A program made the position numbers and the translations under genes. The notes under the pieces were generated by a model that saw only the letters and a program-made list of their open reading frames with translations, was not told the DNA's origin and did not search any database. Below, in pieces: positions 8,840-17,623 of a DNA stretch of 24,259 nt. Positions within the stretch are counted from its first letter, which is position 1; each line of letters begins with the position of its first letter. The stretch is from NCBI GenBank assembly GCA_003212115.1, contig QCQS01000007.1:1-24259 (forward strand), read 5' to 3'. This stretch comes from Prochlorococcus sp. AG-455-E15. Its GTDB lineage: Bacteria > Cyanobacteriota > Cyanobacteriia > PCC-6307 > Cyanobiaceae.

Positions 8840-11800
8840 ATGGATTTCTTGCAAAGAGTAAGTATTAATTTTATTACATTGCAAAGCTTTGATCGCCTTA
8901 ATGGCTGCCTTTGCTCCAGGAATAGTTGTGAAAGTTGGAATATTATATTCTAAAGCAGCACGTCTTAAATAAGCATCATCATGAAGAGCCTGTGGGCCAA
9001 TTGGAGTATTAATTATTAATTGAACAAGTCCCGAACGAATTAGGTCCTCAATATTTGGTCTTCCTTCATGAACTTTTAACACTTCTTCAACTTGAATATC
9101 TAAATTCATCAAATACGCAGCCGTACCTTTTGTTGCGATTAATTTAAATCCTAAAATCAAAAGTTCTCTAGCAATTTCGTCAAGATTTTTTTTATCTAAA
9201 TCATTAGTAGATAAAAAAGCTACTCCTTCGGAAGGAACACCATTACCTGCTGCCAATTCCGACTTGGCATAAGCAATTCCAAAATCTTTAGCTAAACCCA
9301 TTACTTCTCCAGTAGATCTCATTTCAGGGCCAAGTAATGTATCAGATCCAGGAAATCTTTTAAAAGGCAAAACGGCCTCTTTTACTGCCTGATATTTTGG
9401 AGTAAATTCTTCTGTAAAATCAAGATCTTCTAATGTAAAACCTTGCATTAACTGAGTAGCTAATTTTGCAACTGGTTTACCTATAGCTTTTGAAACGAAT
9501 GGAATTGTCCTGGATGCTCTTGGATTAGCTTCAAGAATAAATAATTTATTTTCTTTAATATTTGTATTTATTACTGCAAATTGCAAATTAATTAAGCCAA
9601 CAACATTTAACCTTTGTGCAATTAATTTAGTCCAGTTTCTTACATTATCAATTGTAGATGTTGAAAGTGAAATGGAAGGTAGGCAACAAGCCGAATCTCC
9701 TGAATGAATTCCTGCAGGTTCCACATGTTCCATTAGGCCAGCAATTACAACCGATCCCTCTGAATCGCATAAAGCATCAACATCTATCTCAATTGCATTA
9801 TTCAAATATTGATCTAGAAGAATTGGATGATCAGGGGATACCTTAACTGCTTCAGAGATGTATCTCGATAATTCATTCTCATCTTTAACAATTTCCATTG
9901 CCCTTCCACCTAAAACATAAGAAGGTCTTACAACCAAAGGGAATCCTATATTTTTTGCTACTATCTCTGCTTCATTTTGATTGCGTGCAATACCGTTTAA
10001 AGGTTGTCTAATATTTAATTCTTCTAGTATTTTTGTAAATTCCTCTCTATCTTCTGCTAAATCAATAGATATTGGAGAAGTCCCAAGAATTTTTGATCCA
10101 GTTCTAACCCCATCATTAGTTTTAAGCCATTCAAATAAAGATAACGATAATTTCAAAGGAGTTTGACCTCCAAATTGAACAATCAAACCGTAGGGATTTT
10201 CAGCCTCTATTATATTGAGCACATCCTCCAAAGTTACAGGCTCAAAATATAAAACATCGCTAGTATCATAATCTGTTGATACAGTTTCAGGGTTACTATT
10301 AACCATTATTGTTTTATAACCGTTTTTAGAAGCTTGATATGATGCATGACAGCAACAGTAATCAAATTCTATTCCTTGACCAATTCTGTTTGGACCTCCT
10401 CCAAGAATCATAATTTTTTTTGATTTACTATTATCTGAAATCTCGTTATCAAAAATTTGAGAATTAAAATCAATGAAAGATTCTTCGTAAGTTGAATAAT
10501 GATAGGGAGTTGAGGATGAGAATTCTGCTGAACAAGTATCAACAGTTTTATAAATTGGAATAACGTTAAGTTTCTTTCTATATCTTCTTACCTCAAAAAA
10601 TTCAGAATTAGTTAACTTTGCTATCTGTTGATCTGAAAAGCCTAATTGTTTAGCATGTAGCATCAAGTCCCTATCAAGAGTATGAAGTTCCTTATCTTTC
10701 AAAAATTTATTTTCAAAATTAAAGATATTACGTAATTTTTCGATAAACCATAAATCTATATTTGTAACTTCTTGAATATAGGTATTAGTTTTACCAAGTT
10801 GCATAGCCTTTTTAATTAAGAGAATTCTTTCAGATGTAGGATTTCTTAAATTATTTTTAATTTGACTCTCATTTTTAAATTCATCTTTTGAATCACATTC
10901 CCATCCAAAAACTCCTACTTCTAATGACCTTAATGCTTTCTGAAATGATTCTTCAAAAGAACGACCTATTGCCATTGACTCACCAACGGATTTCATGGAA
11001 GTGCTTAAAGTATTAGAAGAGCCTTTAAACTTTTCAAAGGCAAATCTTGGGATCTTAGTAACTACGTAATCAATTGATGGCTCGAAACATGCAGGTGTTT
11101 TTTTTGTAATGTCATTAATAATCTCATCAAGTGTATAACCAACAGATAATAAAGCTGCAATCTTAGCTATGGGGAATCCAGTTGCTTTACTTGCTAAAGC
11201 AGAGGATCTACTCACACGGGGATTCATTTCTATGACAATTACCTCGCCATTAGATGGATTTATTGCAAATTGAATATTACTCCCTCCTGTTTCAACTCCT
11301 ACCTCTCTAATAATTTTCAAAGACAAATCCCTTAATCTCTGGTATTCCTTATCTGTTAAAGTCTGCGCAGGGGCTACAGTAATAGAATCTCCAGTATGGA
11401 CACCCATTGGGTCTAAATTTTCAATACTGCAAACAATTACTACATTATCCGCAGTGTCTCTCATTACCTCTAGTTCAAACTCTTTCCATCCAATAAGTGA
11501 TTTTTCAATCAATATTTGATTACTTGGACTTTCCTCTAAACCTGATTTACACAACTCTACAAATTCTTCCAGATTAAAAGCAATTCCACCTCCTACTCCA
11601 CCTAATGTAAATGCAGGCCTGATAATAAGAGGATAAGAACAAATTATTTTGGATACCTCCATAGCTTCATCCAAATTAGATGCAATACCTGAAGGACAAA
11701 CATTTACATTAATTTTCTCCATCGATTCTTTAAACAATTTTCTATCTTCAGCTTTATTAATAGCTCTTAAATCAGCACCAATTAATTCAATATTATTTTG

Positions 11801-12127
11801 CTTTAAAAAATTTGACTCTGATAATTTAACCGCAAGATTCAAAGCGGTTTGCCCCCCCATAGTGGGAAGAATTGCATCAGGTTTTTCTTTTAAAATGATC
11901 TGAGAAACAATTTCAGGAGTCAATGGTTCAATATATGTTTTGCTTGCGATCTCAGGATCAGTCATTATTGATGCTGGATTTGAATTTATTAAGACAATTT
12001 CATAACCAGCATTTCTTAAAGCTTTGCAAGCTTGAGTACCAGAGTAATCAAATTCGCATGCTTGCCCTATAACAATCGGTCCCGAACCCAGAATAAGAAT
12101 TTTTTTTAGATCACCTCTTTGAGGCAT
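8831..12127 (-). CDS. carB: Carbamoyl phosphate synthase large subunit
   Basis: CarB makes carbamoyl phosphate from bicarbonate, ATP and glutamine-derived ammonia (ammonia supplied by CarA), for pyrimidine and arginine synthesis. The 1098-aa protein shows the duplicated ATP-grasp architecture. The first half opens with ILGSGPIVIGQACEFDYSG (11-29). The second half opens with the equivalent ILGGGPNRIGQGIEFDYCC near residue 575. An oligomerisation region lies between them, and an MGS-like allosteric domain ends the protein (about 960-1085, with ATKGTAAYL). It is slightly longer than the E. coli enzyme. carA is not in this window. The ATG at 12127 is divergent from the DUF3318 gene. Confidence 0.97.
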   Translation of the reverse strand: MPQRGDLKKILILGSGPIVIGQACEFDYSGTQACKALRNAGYEIVLINSNPASIMTDPEIASKTYIEPLTPEIVSQIILKEKPDAILPTMGGQTALNLAVKLSESNFLKQNNIELIGADLRAINKAEDRKLFKESMEKINVNVCPSGIASNLDEAMEVSKIICSYPLIIRPAFTLGGVGGGIAFNLEEFVELCKSGLEESPSNQILIEKSLIGWKEFELEVMRDTADNVVIVCSIENLDPMGVHTGDSITVAPAQTLTDKEYQRLRDLSLKIIREVGVETGGSNIQFAINPSNGEVIVIEMNPRVSRSSALASKATGFPIAKIAALLSVGYTLDEIINDITKKTPACFEPSIDYVVTKIPRFAFEKFKGSSNTLSTSMKSVGESMAIGRSFEESFQKALRSLEVGVFGWECDSKDEFKNESQIKNNLRNPTSERILLIKKAMQLGKTNTYIQEVTNIDLWFIEKLRNIFNFENKFLKDKELHTLDRDLMLHAKQLGFSDQQIAKLTNSEFFEVRRYRKKLNVIPIYKTVDTCSAEFSSSTPYHYSTYEESFIDFNSQIFDNEISDNSKSKKIMILGGGPNRIGQGIEFDYCCCHASYQASKNGYKTIMVNSNPETVSTDYDTSDVLYFEPVTLEDVLNIIEAENPYGLIVQFGGQTPLKLSLSLFEWLKTNDGVRTGSKILGTSPISIDLAEDREEFTKILEELNIRQPLNGIARNQNEAEIVAKNIGFPLVVRPSYVLGGRAMEIVKDENELSRYISEAVKVSPDHPILLDQYLNNAIEIDVDALCDSEGSVVIAGLMEHVEPAGIHSGDSACCLPSISLSTSTIDNVRNWTKLIAQRLNVVGLINLQFAVINTNIKENKLFILEANPRASRTIPFVSKAIGKPVAKLATQLMQGFTLEDLDFTEEFTPKYQAVKEAVLPFKRFPGSDTLLGPEMRSTGEVMGLAKDFGIAYAKSELAAGNGVPSEGVAFLSTNDLDKKNLDEIARELLILGFKLIATKGTAAYLMNLDIQVEEVLKVHEGRPNIEDLIRSGLVQLIINTPIGPQALHDDAYLRRAALEYNIPTFTTIPGAKAAIKAIKALQCNKINTYSLQEIHNF

Positions 12128-12235
12128 AATTTAAACCCTTCATTTATCACATGCTACTTATAAATCATCAGATGTTAATCAACTTACTTGAAAAGCAACA
12201 TTTGTTTCTATAGTATTGGAAGAAATTGATAATTT
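12128..12235. promoter_or_regulatory. Divergent intergenic region between carB and the DUF3318-rsfS cluster
   Basis: This 108-bp gap separates the carB start from the first gene of the plus-strand cluster, so promoters for both must lie here or close by. A TATAGTATTGG segment at about 12210-12220 contains a TATAGT that could serve as a -10 box for the plus strand, shortly before the ATG at 12236. I see no strong palindrome or riboswitch fold. Confidence 0.4.
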
Positions 12236-12874
12236 ATGAGCGAACTTCAGCGACTTAAAAATTTGTTGCCTCCAGAGAATGAAAGTTGGGTATTTGTTGA
12301 AGCTGCTGCTGCCATAGACCCACCTTTAATAACACTTGAGGAAATCGGTCGTGACGAAGTAGAAATCCAAATAGATTTAGATGAATGGGATAATTTTGCT
12401 ATTGACCACAGAAATCTATTATTTTGGCATGAAGTTGGAAAAATTCAAAATGACACAATTCCCAGAGATGGGTGGGAAATGGCAGCTCTCGCAATAGGTC
12501 TTGGAGGGGCGATAGGAGAGTTGTGGGTACAAGACGGTTTACTTCTATTGCTAGCTCTTGGTCTATCAAGTTTTGCAGGCTATAGATTATATTTAAAAAA
12601 TAATTCAGAAAAAAAACTTCAAGATGCTATTTATGCAGATGAAAGAGCTATAGATCTTGCTTGTAGATTTGGATACAGCATTCCAAATGCTTATAAAAGT
12701 CTAGGAGGAGCATTAAAGGAGTTAATAGATAAGACGCGAAAAAAGAAAAACAGAAGTTTTTTTGAAGATAGATTAGATGCCTTAAGAAAAAGTGCAGAAA
12801 AAGCAAGATCAGAATTATCCCAGCAAGAAGGTTCAGAAAAATCAGTTTCAAGCGAAAATGTTTATGGACAATAA
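12236..12874 (+). CDS. DUF3318 membrane protein
   Basis: This 212-aa protein matches the cyanobacterial DUF3318 family, of unknown function. Residues 1-80 are acidic and soluble, with the DHRNLLFWHEVGKI segment (57-70). Two hydrophobic stretches (about 84-98 and 101-118) can form a membrane hairpin. A charged C-terminal helix with IYADERAIDLACRFGYS and a Lys/Arg-rich tail follows. The gene opens the DUF3318-rsfS-CGLD27-asparaginase cluster, a neighbourhood I recall from other cyanobacteria. Its stop overlaps the start of rsfS by 11 bases (counted from the ATG at 12864), implying coupled translation. Confidence 0.85.
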   Translation: MSELQRLKNLLPPENESWVFVEAAAAIDPPLITLEEIGRDEVEIQIDLDEWDNFAIDHRNLLFWHEVGKIQNDTIPRDGWEMAALAIGLGGAIGELWVQDGLLLLLALGLSSFAGYRLYLKNNSEKKLQDAIYADERAIDLACRFGYSIPNAYKSLGGALKELIDKTRKKKNRSFFEDRLDALRKSAEKARSELSQQEGSEKSVSSENVYGQ

Positions 12875-13208
12875 AAATTTGGTTTTAATGGCAGCTAAAG
12901 CATGTGATGAAAAAAAAGCAAAAGATATAAGACTTATAAAAATTGACAAAGTATCTTTTATAAGTGAATGGATTTTAATTGCAGAAGGATTATCTGATGT
13001 ACAAGTCAGATCTATAACTAACTCTGTAGAGGGAGAACTTAGACAGAAGGCTAATATTGAACCCATCCGAAAAGAAGGTGTTAACGAAGCAAAATGGGCT
13101 TTACTGGATTATGGCAATTTGATAGTAAATATATTTCAACCAGAAATAAGAAAATATTATGACCTTGAATCGTTCTGGAGTAATGGAGATAACCTTATAT
13201 TTCCATAG
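12864..13208 (+). CDS. rsfS: Ribosomal silencing factor RsfS
   Basis: RsfS binds ribosomal protein uL14 and blocks joining of the subunits, lowering translation in starvation or darkness; this role is known from the family. The 114-aa product has the DUF143 hallmarks: an N-terminal helix ending in ACDEKKAKDI, the SEWILIAEGLSDVQVRSI segment and EAKWALLDYGNLIVNIF near the end. Homologues begin about where ATG 12864 lies. An in-frame ATG at 12858 would add two residues, and a start at 12792 would add a lysine-rich tail not expected in the family. The gene overlaps the end of the DUF3318 gene and is followed 8 bp later by CGLD27. Confidence 0.92.
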   Translation: MDNKNLVLMAAKACDEKKAKDIRLIKIDKVSFISEWILIAEGLSDVQVRSITNSVEGELRQKANIEPIRKEGVNEAKWALLDYGNLIVNIFQPEIRKYYDLESFWSNGDNLIFP

Positions 13209-13216
13209 TATTTTTT

Positions 13217-13711
13217 ATGAACGAATCTAAGTGTCCTGTCCCTAGAGAGCAACAACCCACAAATGAATTCATAGAATTATCAAAATCTAAAATTTTTTCT
13301 TGGCCAAAAACAAAAAGGTCACTAATTCTTACTTTGGTAAAATTCTGGATAGGAGCTTTTGTTCTATTTCTTGTCATCTCTTCAGGAAGTGTATATTTCA
13401 AAACATCCCTTTTAAAATATATTCTATTAAGCTTTTTTAGCAGTTTATCAATACCTCTTTTAATTTCAATAAGGTTATATTTAGGTTGGAATCATATATT
13501 TAATAGATTGATATCTGAAAAAGTTGAATACGAGGAATCTGGTTGGTATGACGGTCAAGTATGGGAAAAGCCATTGGTTTTGAAAGAAAAAGAATCACTT
13601 ATTGCCTCAATTGAAGTAAAGCCTATTTTAAAAAATTTAATTCAAATTTTTTCTATTATTTCAGTCTTAGCTTTGTCTGGTATTTTGATTTTTCAATATA
13701 GCAATTTCTAA
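13217..13711 (+). CDS. CGLD27-like (DUF1230) membrane protein
   Basis: The 164-aa protein carries the two DUF1230 signatures: CPVPREQQPTNEF near the N-terminus (6-18) and YEESGWYDGQVWEKP (105-119). Hydrophobic segments lie at about 36-57, 64-86 and 140-160, so it is membrane-embedded. CGLD27 homologues occur in cyanobacteria, algae and plants; the plant form has been linked to iron-deficiency acclimation, but the biochemical role is not established. It sits between rsfS and the asparaginase gene, whose ATG follows directly after its stop. Confidence 0.88.
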   Translation: MNESKCPVPREQQPTNEFIELSKSKIFSWPKTKRSLILTLVKFWIGAFVLFLVISSGSVYFKTSLLKYILLSFFSSLSIPLLISIRLYLGWNHIFNRLISEKVEYEESGWYDGQVWEKPLVLKEKESLIASIEVKPILKNLIQIFSIISVLALSGILIFQYSNF

Positions 13712-14677
13712 ATGAATTCTAATTTCAAAAACCTCTACACTTCTAACAATCCTCCCTTACAAGCAACCTTAATAAGAGGATCAAATATTGAATCGATCCA
13801 TAAAATTCATGCTGTTATTACTGATAAAAAAGGGAGGGTTTTAATGTGTGCTGGAAATCCAGAATATAAAAGTTTCATAAGGTCAGCACTAAAACCGTTT
13901 CAAGCAATACCTTTTGTTAGTAGTGGAGCCGCATCAAAAATAAATAATGAATCAAAATCAATTGCTTTAGCATGCGGGTCACATAGTGGATCAAAAATTC
14001 ATTCAAGGGAAGCATTCAAAATTTTATGGGAATATGACATTGACATTAATAATCTTAAATGTCCAAAAACCAGAACAAGTCCATTAGAACATAATTGTTC
14101 GGGCAAACATGCTGCTTTTTTAGCTACATGCAAAAAAATGAATTGGCCATTAGATAGTTACTTAAAGGGGGATCATCCGCTTCAAATAGAAATATTCAGA
14201 ATAGTTTCTGAATTACTTGAAATCCCGTCATCTGAAATATTCGCAGAACGTGATGATTGTGGTGCACCCACTCTTTATTTAAAACTATTAGAGATGTCGA
14301 GGTTATATTCACTTCTGAGCAGTTCCGAAAATGCAGAATTAGAACAAATCAGTAGAGCTATGACAATAAACCCAACAATGATAAGTGATAACAATAAATT
14401 TGATACAGAAATAATTAAAGCTTCTCATGGGAACGTTATAGGTAAAGGTGGAGCCGAGGGAATACAATGTCTATGTAAAGTAAACGAAGGGATAGGTTTA
14501 GCTTTAAAAGTAGAAGACGGTTCAAAAAGAGCAAAGCATGCTGTTAGTCTTCACTTACTAAAACAGTTAGAGTGGATATCTGACTTAAGAATTCAAGATA
14601 TCGAAGATAAGGTGTTTAATTTTTCTGAAGGAGTACGACTTGAAGTTAAAGGTAAAGTAAAATTCCAAGAATCCTAA
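13712..14677 (+). CDS. L-asparaginase, Rhizobium etli AnsA/ReAV-like type
   Basis: This protein belongs to the Asparaginase_II family (PF06089), which hydrolyses asparagine to aspartate and ammonia and is unrelated to the classical EcAII fold. The 321-aa product shows RSALKPFQA (57-65), CGSHSGS (88-94), HNCSGKHAAF (127-136) and DDCGAPT (181-187). Aligned with the R. etli enzyme, S58/K61 match its Ser48/Lys51 pair, and C129, K132 and C183 match its zinc-binding Cys135, Lys138 and Cys189 with the same spacing. Activity is therefore likely. The ATG follows the CGLD27 stop with no gap, which implies co-transcription. Confidence 0.9.
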   Translation: MNSNFKNLYTSNNPPLQATLIRGSNIESIHKIHAVITDKKGRVLMCAGNPEYKSFIRSALKPFQAIPFVSSGAASKINNESKSIALACGSHSGSKIHSREAFKILWEYDIDINNLKCPKTRTSPLEHNCSGKHAAFLATCKKMNWPLDSYLKGDHPLQIEIFRIVSELLEIPSSEIFAERDDCGAPTLYLKLLEMSRLYSLLSSSENAELEQISRAMTINPTMISDNNKFDTEIIKASHGNVIGKGGAEGIQCLCKVNEGIGLALKVEDGSKRAKHAVSLHLLKQLEWISDLRIQDIEDKVFNFSEGVRLEVKGKVKFQES

Positions 14678-14721
14678 AAAAGAGGAAAAATAACACTTTC
14701 AGATGTATGCTATGTATATGT

Positions 14722-14798
<77 letters not shown>

Positions 14799-14801
14799 TT
14801 T

Positions 14802-14827
14802 AAAAGCAGCTTTGAGGCTGCTTTTTT
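14802..14827 (+). terminator. Rho-independent terminator after the initiator tRNA
   Basis: AAAAGCAGC and GCTGCTTTT form a perfect 9-bp stem around a TTTGAG loop, running into six Ts. It begins four bases after the tRNA CCA end. This is one of the two clearest intrinsic terminators in the window. Confidence 0.9.
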
Positions 14828-14898
14828 AGTATTTGCAAGAGTTACAGCAATTATAAAAATAAAGAATTAACTTCTTAACTAAAAGAGTTTATTAAAAA

Positions 14899-15103
14899 TT
14901 ATTTAAGATCTTTTTGGATAGAGAATTTAAAATTAACTCTAACTATTAGGCCAGTAATGATAAAAAGTATTCCAATGTATGAATTTAAAGGTAGGTCCAA
15001 AATATTAAATTAATTACTTTACTAAATTTTAACTCACAAATCATACCTATAAAATACGCCAAAAAAAAAAGAATTTTAAAATCTAAATTTTGAACATTTT
15101 CAT
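14899..15103 (-). pseudogene. Probable remnant of a small membrane protein gene, frameshifted
   Basis: On the minus strand, two overlapping frames read like one small membrane protein. Starting after ATG 15101-15103, one frame gives NENVQNLDFKILFFLAYFIG and continues to KVINLIF. The next frame gives LPLNSYIGILFIITGLIVRV and ends in QKDLK before the stop at 14899-14901. One extra A in the AAAA run after the ATG and one extra T in the TTTT run near the junction would join everything into a single 68-residue protein with two hydrophobic helices. A run of ten Ts (coding strand) lies between. It could be a decayed gene, sequencing errors in homopolymers, or chance. The rest of the 14828-15159 gap shows nothing else. 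Confidence 0.45.
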
Positions 15104-15159
15104 TTTTTATAAGTAATTAAATAAAGTAGAGTAAAATTTATCTAATTCAGAAAAATTAT

Positions 15160-15306
15160 ATGCAGAATTTGCTACAGCGTGATTTAGGTTCAAGCATGTT
15201 ATCACTAGCTGTCATACTAGGTTGGTTAGGTTTGTTTTTTGTATTTTTGAGAGTATTTACAATTTCAATAAAGAGAATCCTTGAAGTAATTTTTAAAAAA
15301 TCGTAA
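15160..15306 (+). CDS. Small single-pass membrane protein, 48 aa, unknown
   Basis: ATG 15160 to stop 15304-15306 encodes 48 residues. A short polar N-terminus (MQNLLQRDLGSS) is followed by a hydrophobic helix (about 14-36, SLAVILGWLGLFFVFLRVF), then a basic amphipathic end (SIKRILEVIFKKS). This is the usual build of tiny cyanobacterial membrane proteins. No strong ribosome binding site precedes it, and the family is not recognised. The frame on the opposite strand over the same bases is low-complexity and less protein-like. Confidence 0.55.
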   Translation: MQNLLQRDLGSSMLSLAVILGWLGLFFVFLRVFTISIKRILEVIFKKS

Positions 15307-15376
15307 TTATTTAAATTAATAAATAATTCAGGATTAACCACATAAATCTCCAGTCACTAGGTATAATAACCTAAAA

Positions 15377-15766
15377 ATGTCAATTCTAGACAAAACAAAG
15401 ATAGGTGATTCTGTTCAAATAAACCTAGAACAATCCAAGGATAGGCTTACTAAAGAAGTTTTTGATGCTATAAAAGTTTCTTCGGTGGCTAAGATAAGTG
15501 GTTTCAGAATAACAGACGGTAAAGGTATTGGAGTTATATTGCAATTATCTAATGGAAAAGAACAATGGTTTTTTGAGGATGAAATTGATCTTCTCGACGA
15601 AAATGGTAATGTAATTATAAAAAACCCTGATACAAAAGAGGATATTAATTTTATATTTGATTTTTTTAAAGGATTAAATTATGAAAATAAAAATAAGATA
15701 AGCGAGTTACTTAATCCAATTAACTTTTTTATCTGGGTGGTTGTATCGTTCAAGGATATTTTTTAA
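15377..15766 (+). CDS. DUF2862 (PetP-like) protein with extended C-terminus
   Basis: Residues 8-72 match the small cyanobacterial DUF2862 fold: an IGDSVQI opening, a SGFRITDGKGIGVILQL core and the WFFEDE signature (64-69). Members of this SH3-like family include Ssr2998/PetP, a peripheral subunit of the cytochrome b6f complex, so a role near b6f is possible but unproven here. The usual protein has about 70 residues; this one has 129. The extra part holds an acidic linker and ends in a hydrophobic stretch (about 113-125, PINFFIWVVVSF) that could touch or enter the membrane. The start ATG 15377 agrees with the family N-terminus. Confidence 0.75.
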   Translation: MSILDKTKIGDSVQINLEQSKDRLTKEVFDAIKVSSVAKISGFRITDGKGIGVILQLSNGKEQWFFEDEIDLLDENGNVIIKNPDTKEDINFIFDFFKGLNYENKNKISELLNPINFFIWVVVSFKDIF

Positions 15767-15843
15767 TTCTTTAAAAAATTTTCTAAAATAAAAATAATCC
15801 TAAAATTTATTTAAATATAAAATCTCAGTAATTAAAAATTTTA

Positions 15844-16839
15844 ATGGTACAAAATATTATAGATGTAAGAAATTTATCTAAGTCATTTGATATCTCTTTC
15901 AAAGAACCGGGCTTAAAAGGTACAATACAACACTTTTTAAACAGACAAACAAAAAGTTTAAAAGTTATAAAAGAGATAAGTTTTGCAATTAAAGAAGGGG
16001 AAATAGTAGGTTTTCTAGGTGCTAATGGGGCTGGCAAAACAACAATATTAAAAATGCTTTGTGGCTTAATTTATCCAAGTGAAGGTTCGATTTTGGTTGC
16101 AGGCCACTTACCTTTCAGAAGAAAAGAAAATTTCCTAAAGAATATCACCTTAATAATGGGACAGAAGCAGCAGTTAATTTGGGATCTTCCGCCAATTGAA
16201 TCATTCTATTTGAATGCATCGATATATGACTTAGATAAGTTTGAAGCTAAAAAGAGAATAAAAAAACTATCTGAAATGCTTGAAATTGATGATGAGCTAT
16301 TCATACCTGTTAGAAAACTATCACTAGGTCAGCGTATGAAGTCAGAATTACTAGCAGCTTTGATACATGAACCAAATATTCTATTTTTAGACGAGCCTAC
16401 ACTTGGATTAGATATTAATGCACAGAGAAATTTAAGAAAATTCCTTCAAAAATATAATAAGGAAACTAATGCAACGATATGCCTTACCAGTCATTACATG
16501 AAAGATATTACATCGCTATGCAAGAGAGTCATATGTGTGCACGAAGGGGCTATATCATATGATGGAAAACTCAACCAACTATTAAAAAGACTATCTCCTG
16601 TTAAAGAAATATTAATAGTTTGTCGTTCCGAAAAAGATGCAACGAAATTAGAAAGTTCCGGCTTTACTATTAAAAATAGAATCAATAATGAAATTACTAT
16701 AAAAATTGAAAATAGCTCTATTACCTCTTCACTAAAGACTATCCTAAATAATTTTGATATTGAAGACCTTTTTATAAATGAACCACCTGTAGATGAAATT
16801 ATTGGGAAGGTATTAATCAAAAAAGATTATGAAATCTAA
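15844..16839 (+). CDS. ABC-2 exporter ATP-binding protein
   Basis: This 331-aa ATPase is the energising subunit of an ABC-2 type exporter made with the two following permeases. Walker A is GANGAGKTT (59-67), the signature is LSLGQ (159-163), Walker B is ILFLDEP (179-185) and the switch histidine is H217. An N-terminal extension with FKEPGLKGT and a C-terminal ~100-residue accessory region are typical of the DrrA-like subfamily. The substrate is unknown. The gene overlaps the next permease by 11 nt, so the three genes form one operon. Confidence 0.92.
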   Translation: MVQNIIDVRNLSKSFDISFKEPGLKGTIQHFLNRQTKSLKVIKEISFAIKEGEIVGFLGANGAGKTTILKMLCGLIYPSEGSILVAGHLPFRRKENFLKNITLIMGQKQQLIWDLPPIESFYLNASIYDLDKFEAKKRIKKLSEMLEIDDELFIPVRKLSLGQRMKSELLAALIHEPNILFLDEPTLGLDINAQRNLRKFLQKYNKETNATICLTSHYMKDITSLCKRVICVHEGAISYDGKLNQLLKRLSPVKEILIVCRSEKDATKLESSGFTIKNRINNEITIKIENSSITSSLKTILNNFDIEDLFINEPPVDEIIGKVLIKKDYEI

Positions 16840-17623
16840 TTTGATTAACCATAAAATAATCACCTTATTAAAAGTCCAATATTCAAACATGTTGGAATAC
16901 AGGGTAGAGATTGCATTATGGGCAATTTCAGGGATAATTCCCTTTTTCATGTTAAACATTTGGACAAATAACAATCTTAATGAATCTATAGACATTAGTG
17001 ATGTAATGCTTTCTAGGTATTTCTTATGTGCTTTTTTTGTAAGACAGTTTTCTGTAGTTTGGGTTGTATTTAGTTTTGAAGAGGATTCTCTTATGGGGAA
17101 AGTCTCTCCGTATTTAATCCAACCTTTAAATCCATTTTTCAGGTATTTTGCACAACATCTTGCTGAACAAATAACAAGATTTCCTTTCGCAATAATAATT
17201 GCATTTTTCTTTTTTATTTTTAATCCAGAAAGTATATGGATTCCAAATTTAGGTATTTTATTTTTATCGATTGTATCTACTTTCTTATCCTTCTTAATTC
17301 AATTTTTAATTCAGTCAATAGTTGCATGTCTATGTTTCTGGACAGAGAGAGCATCATCGATAGAAAGATTGTTATTCATTCCAACTTTATTTCTTTCAGG
17401 TCTTTTAGCTCCAGTAGTATCATTTCCCGCATATGTTAAAACTTGGATTTATTTAACTCCTTTTCCATATCTAATTGATTTCCCTGCGAACCTTCTATCA
17501 GGTAATGCAACAAATATTAGTGGAGGCTTGAGTATGCAAATTCTATGGATTTTTTTACTTTTCCCATTATTTAAGAAAATCTGGTCTGAAGGAACGAAAA
17601 AATATACAGCTATGGGGTCATGA
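16829..17623 (+). CDS. ABC-2 exporter permease, first subunit
   Basis: The 264-aa protein has about six hydrophobic segments and the MLEYRVEIALWAISG opening seen in the ABC2_membrane_6 (DUF990) permeases. A conserved-looking KVSPYLIQPLNPFFRYF loop lies near the first third. It probably pairs with the next gene product as a heterodimeric membrane channel driven by the upstream ATPase. It begins inside the ATPase gene and its TGA stop overlaps the next ATG by four bases. Confidence 0.88.
   Translation: MKSNLINHKIITLLKVQYSNMLEYRVEIALWAISGIIPFFMLNIWTNNNLNESIDISDVMLSRYFLCAFFVRQFSVVWVVFSFEEDSLMGKVSPYLIQPLNPFFRYFAQHLAEQITRFPFAIIIAFFFFIFNPESIWIPNLGILFLSIVSTFLSFLIQFLIQSIVACLCFWTERASSIERLLFIPTLFLSGLLAPVVSFPAYVKTWIYLTPFPYLIDFPANLLSGNATNISGGLSMQILWIFLLFPLFKKIWSEGTKKYTAMGS

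Noticed and set aside
12792..12857. Extended N-terminus of RsfS
   Set aside because: The added residues are basic and foreign to the family, and lie entirely within the DUF3318 gene; the family start fits ATG 12864.
15156..15341. 61-aa minus-strand frame over the small membrane ORF
   Set aside because: Its composition is low-complexity (Asn/Lys/Ile), while the plus-strand frame over the same bases has an ordered polar-helix-basic layout.
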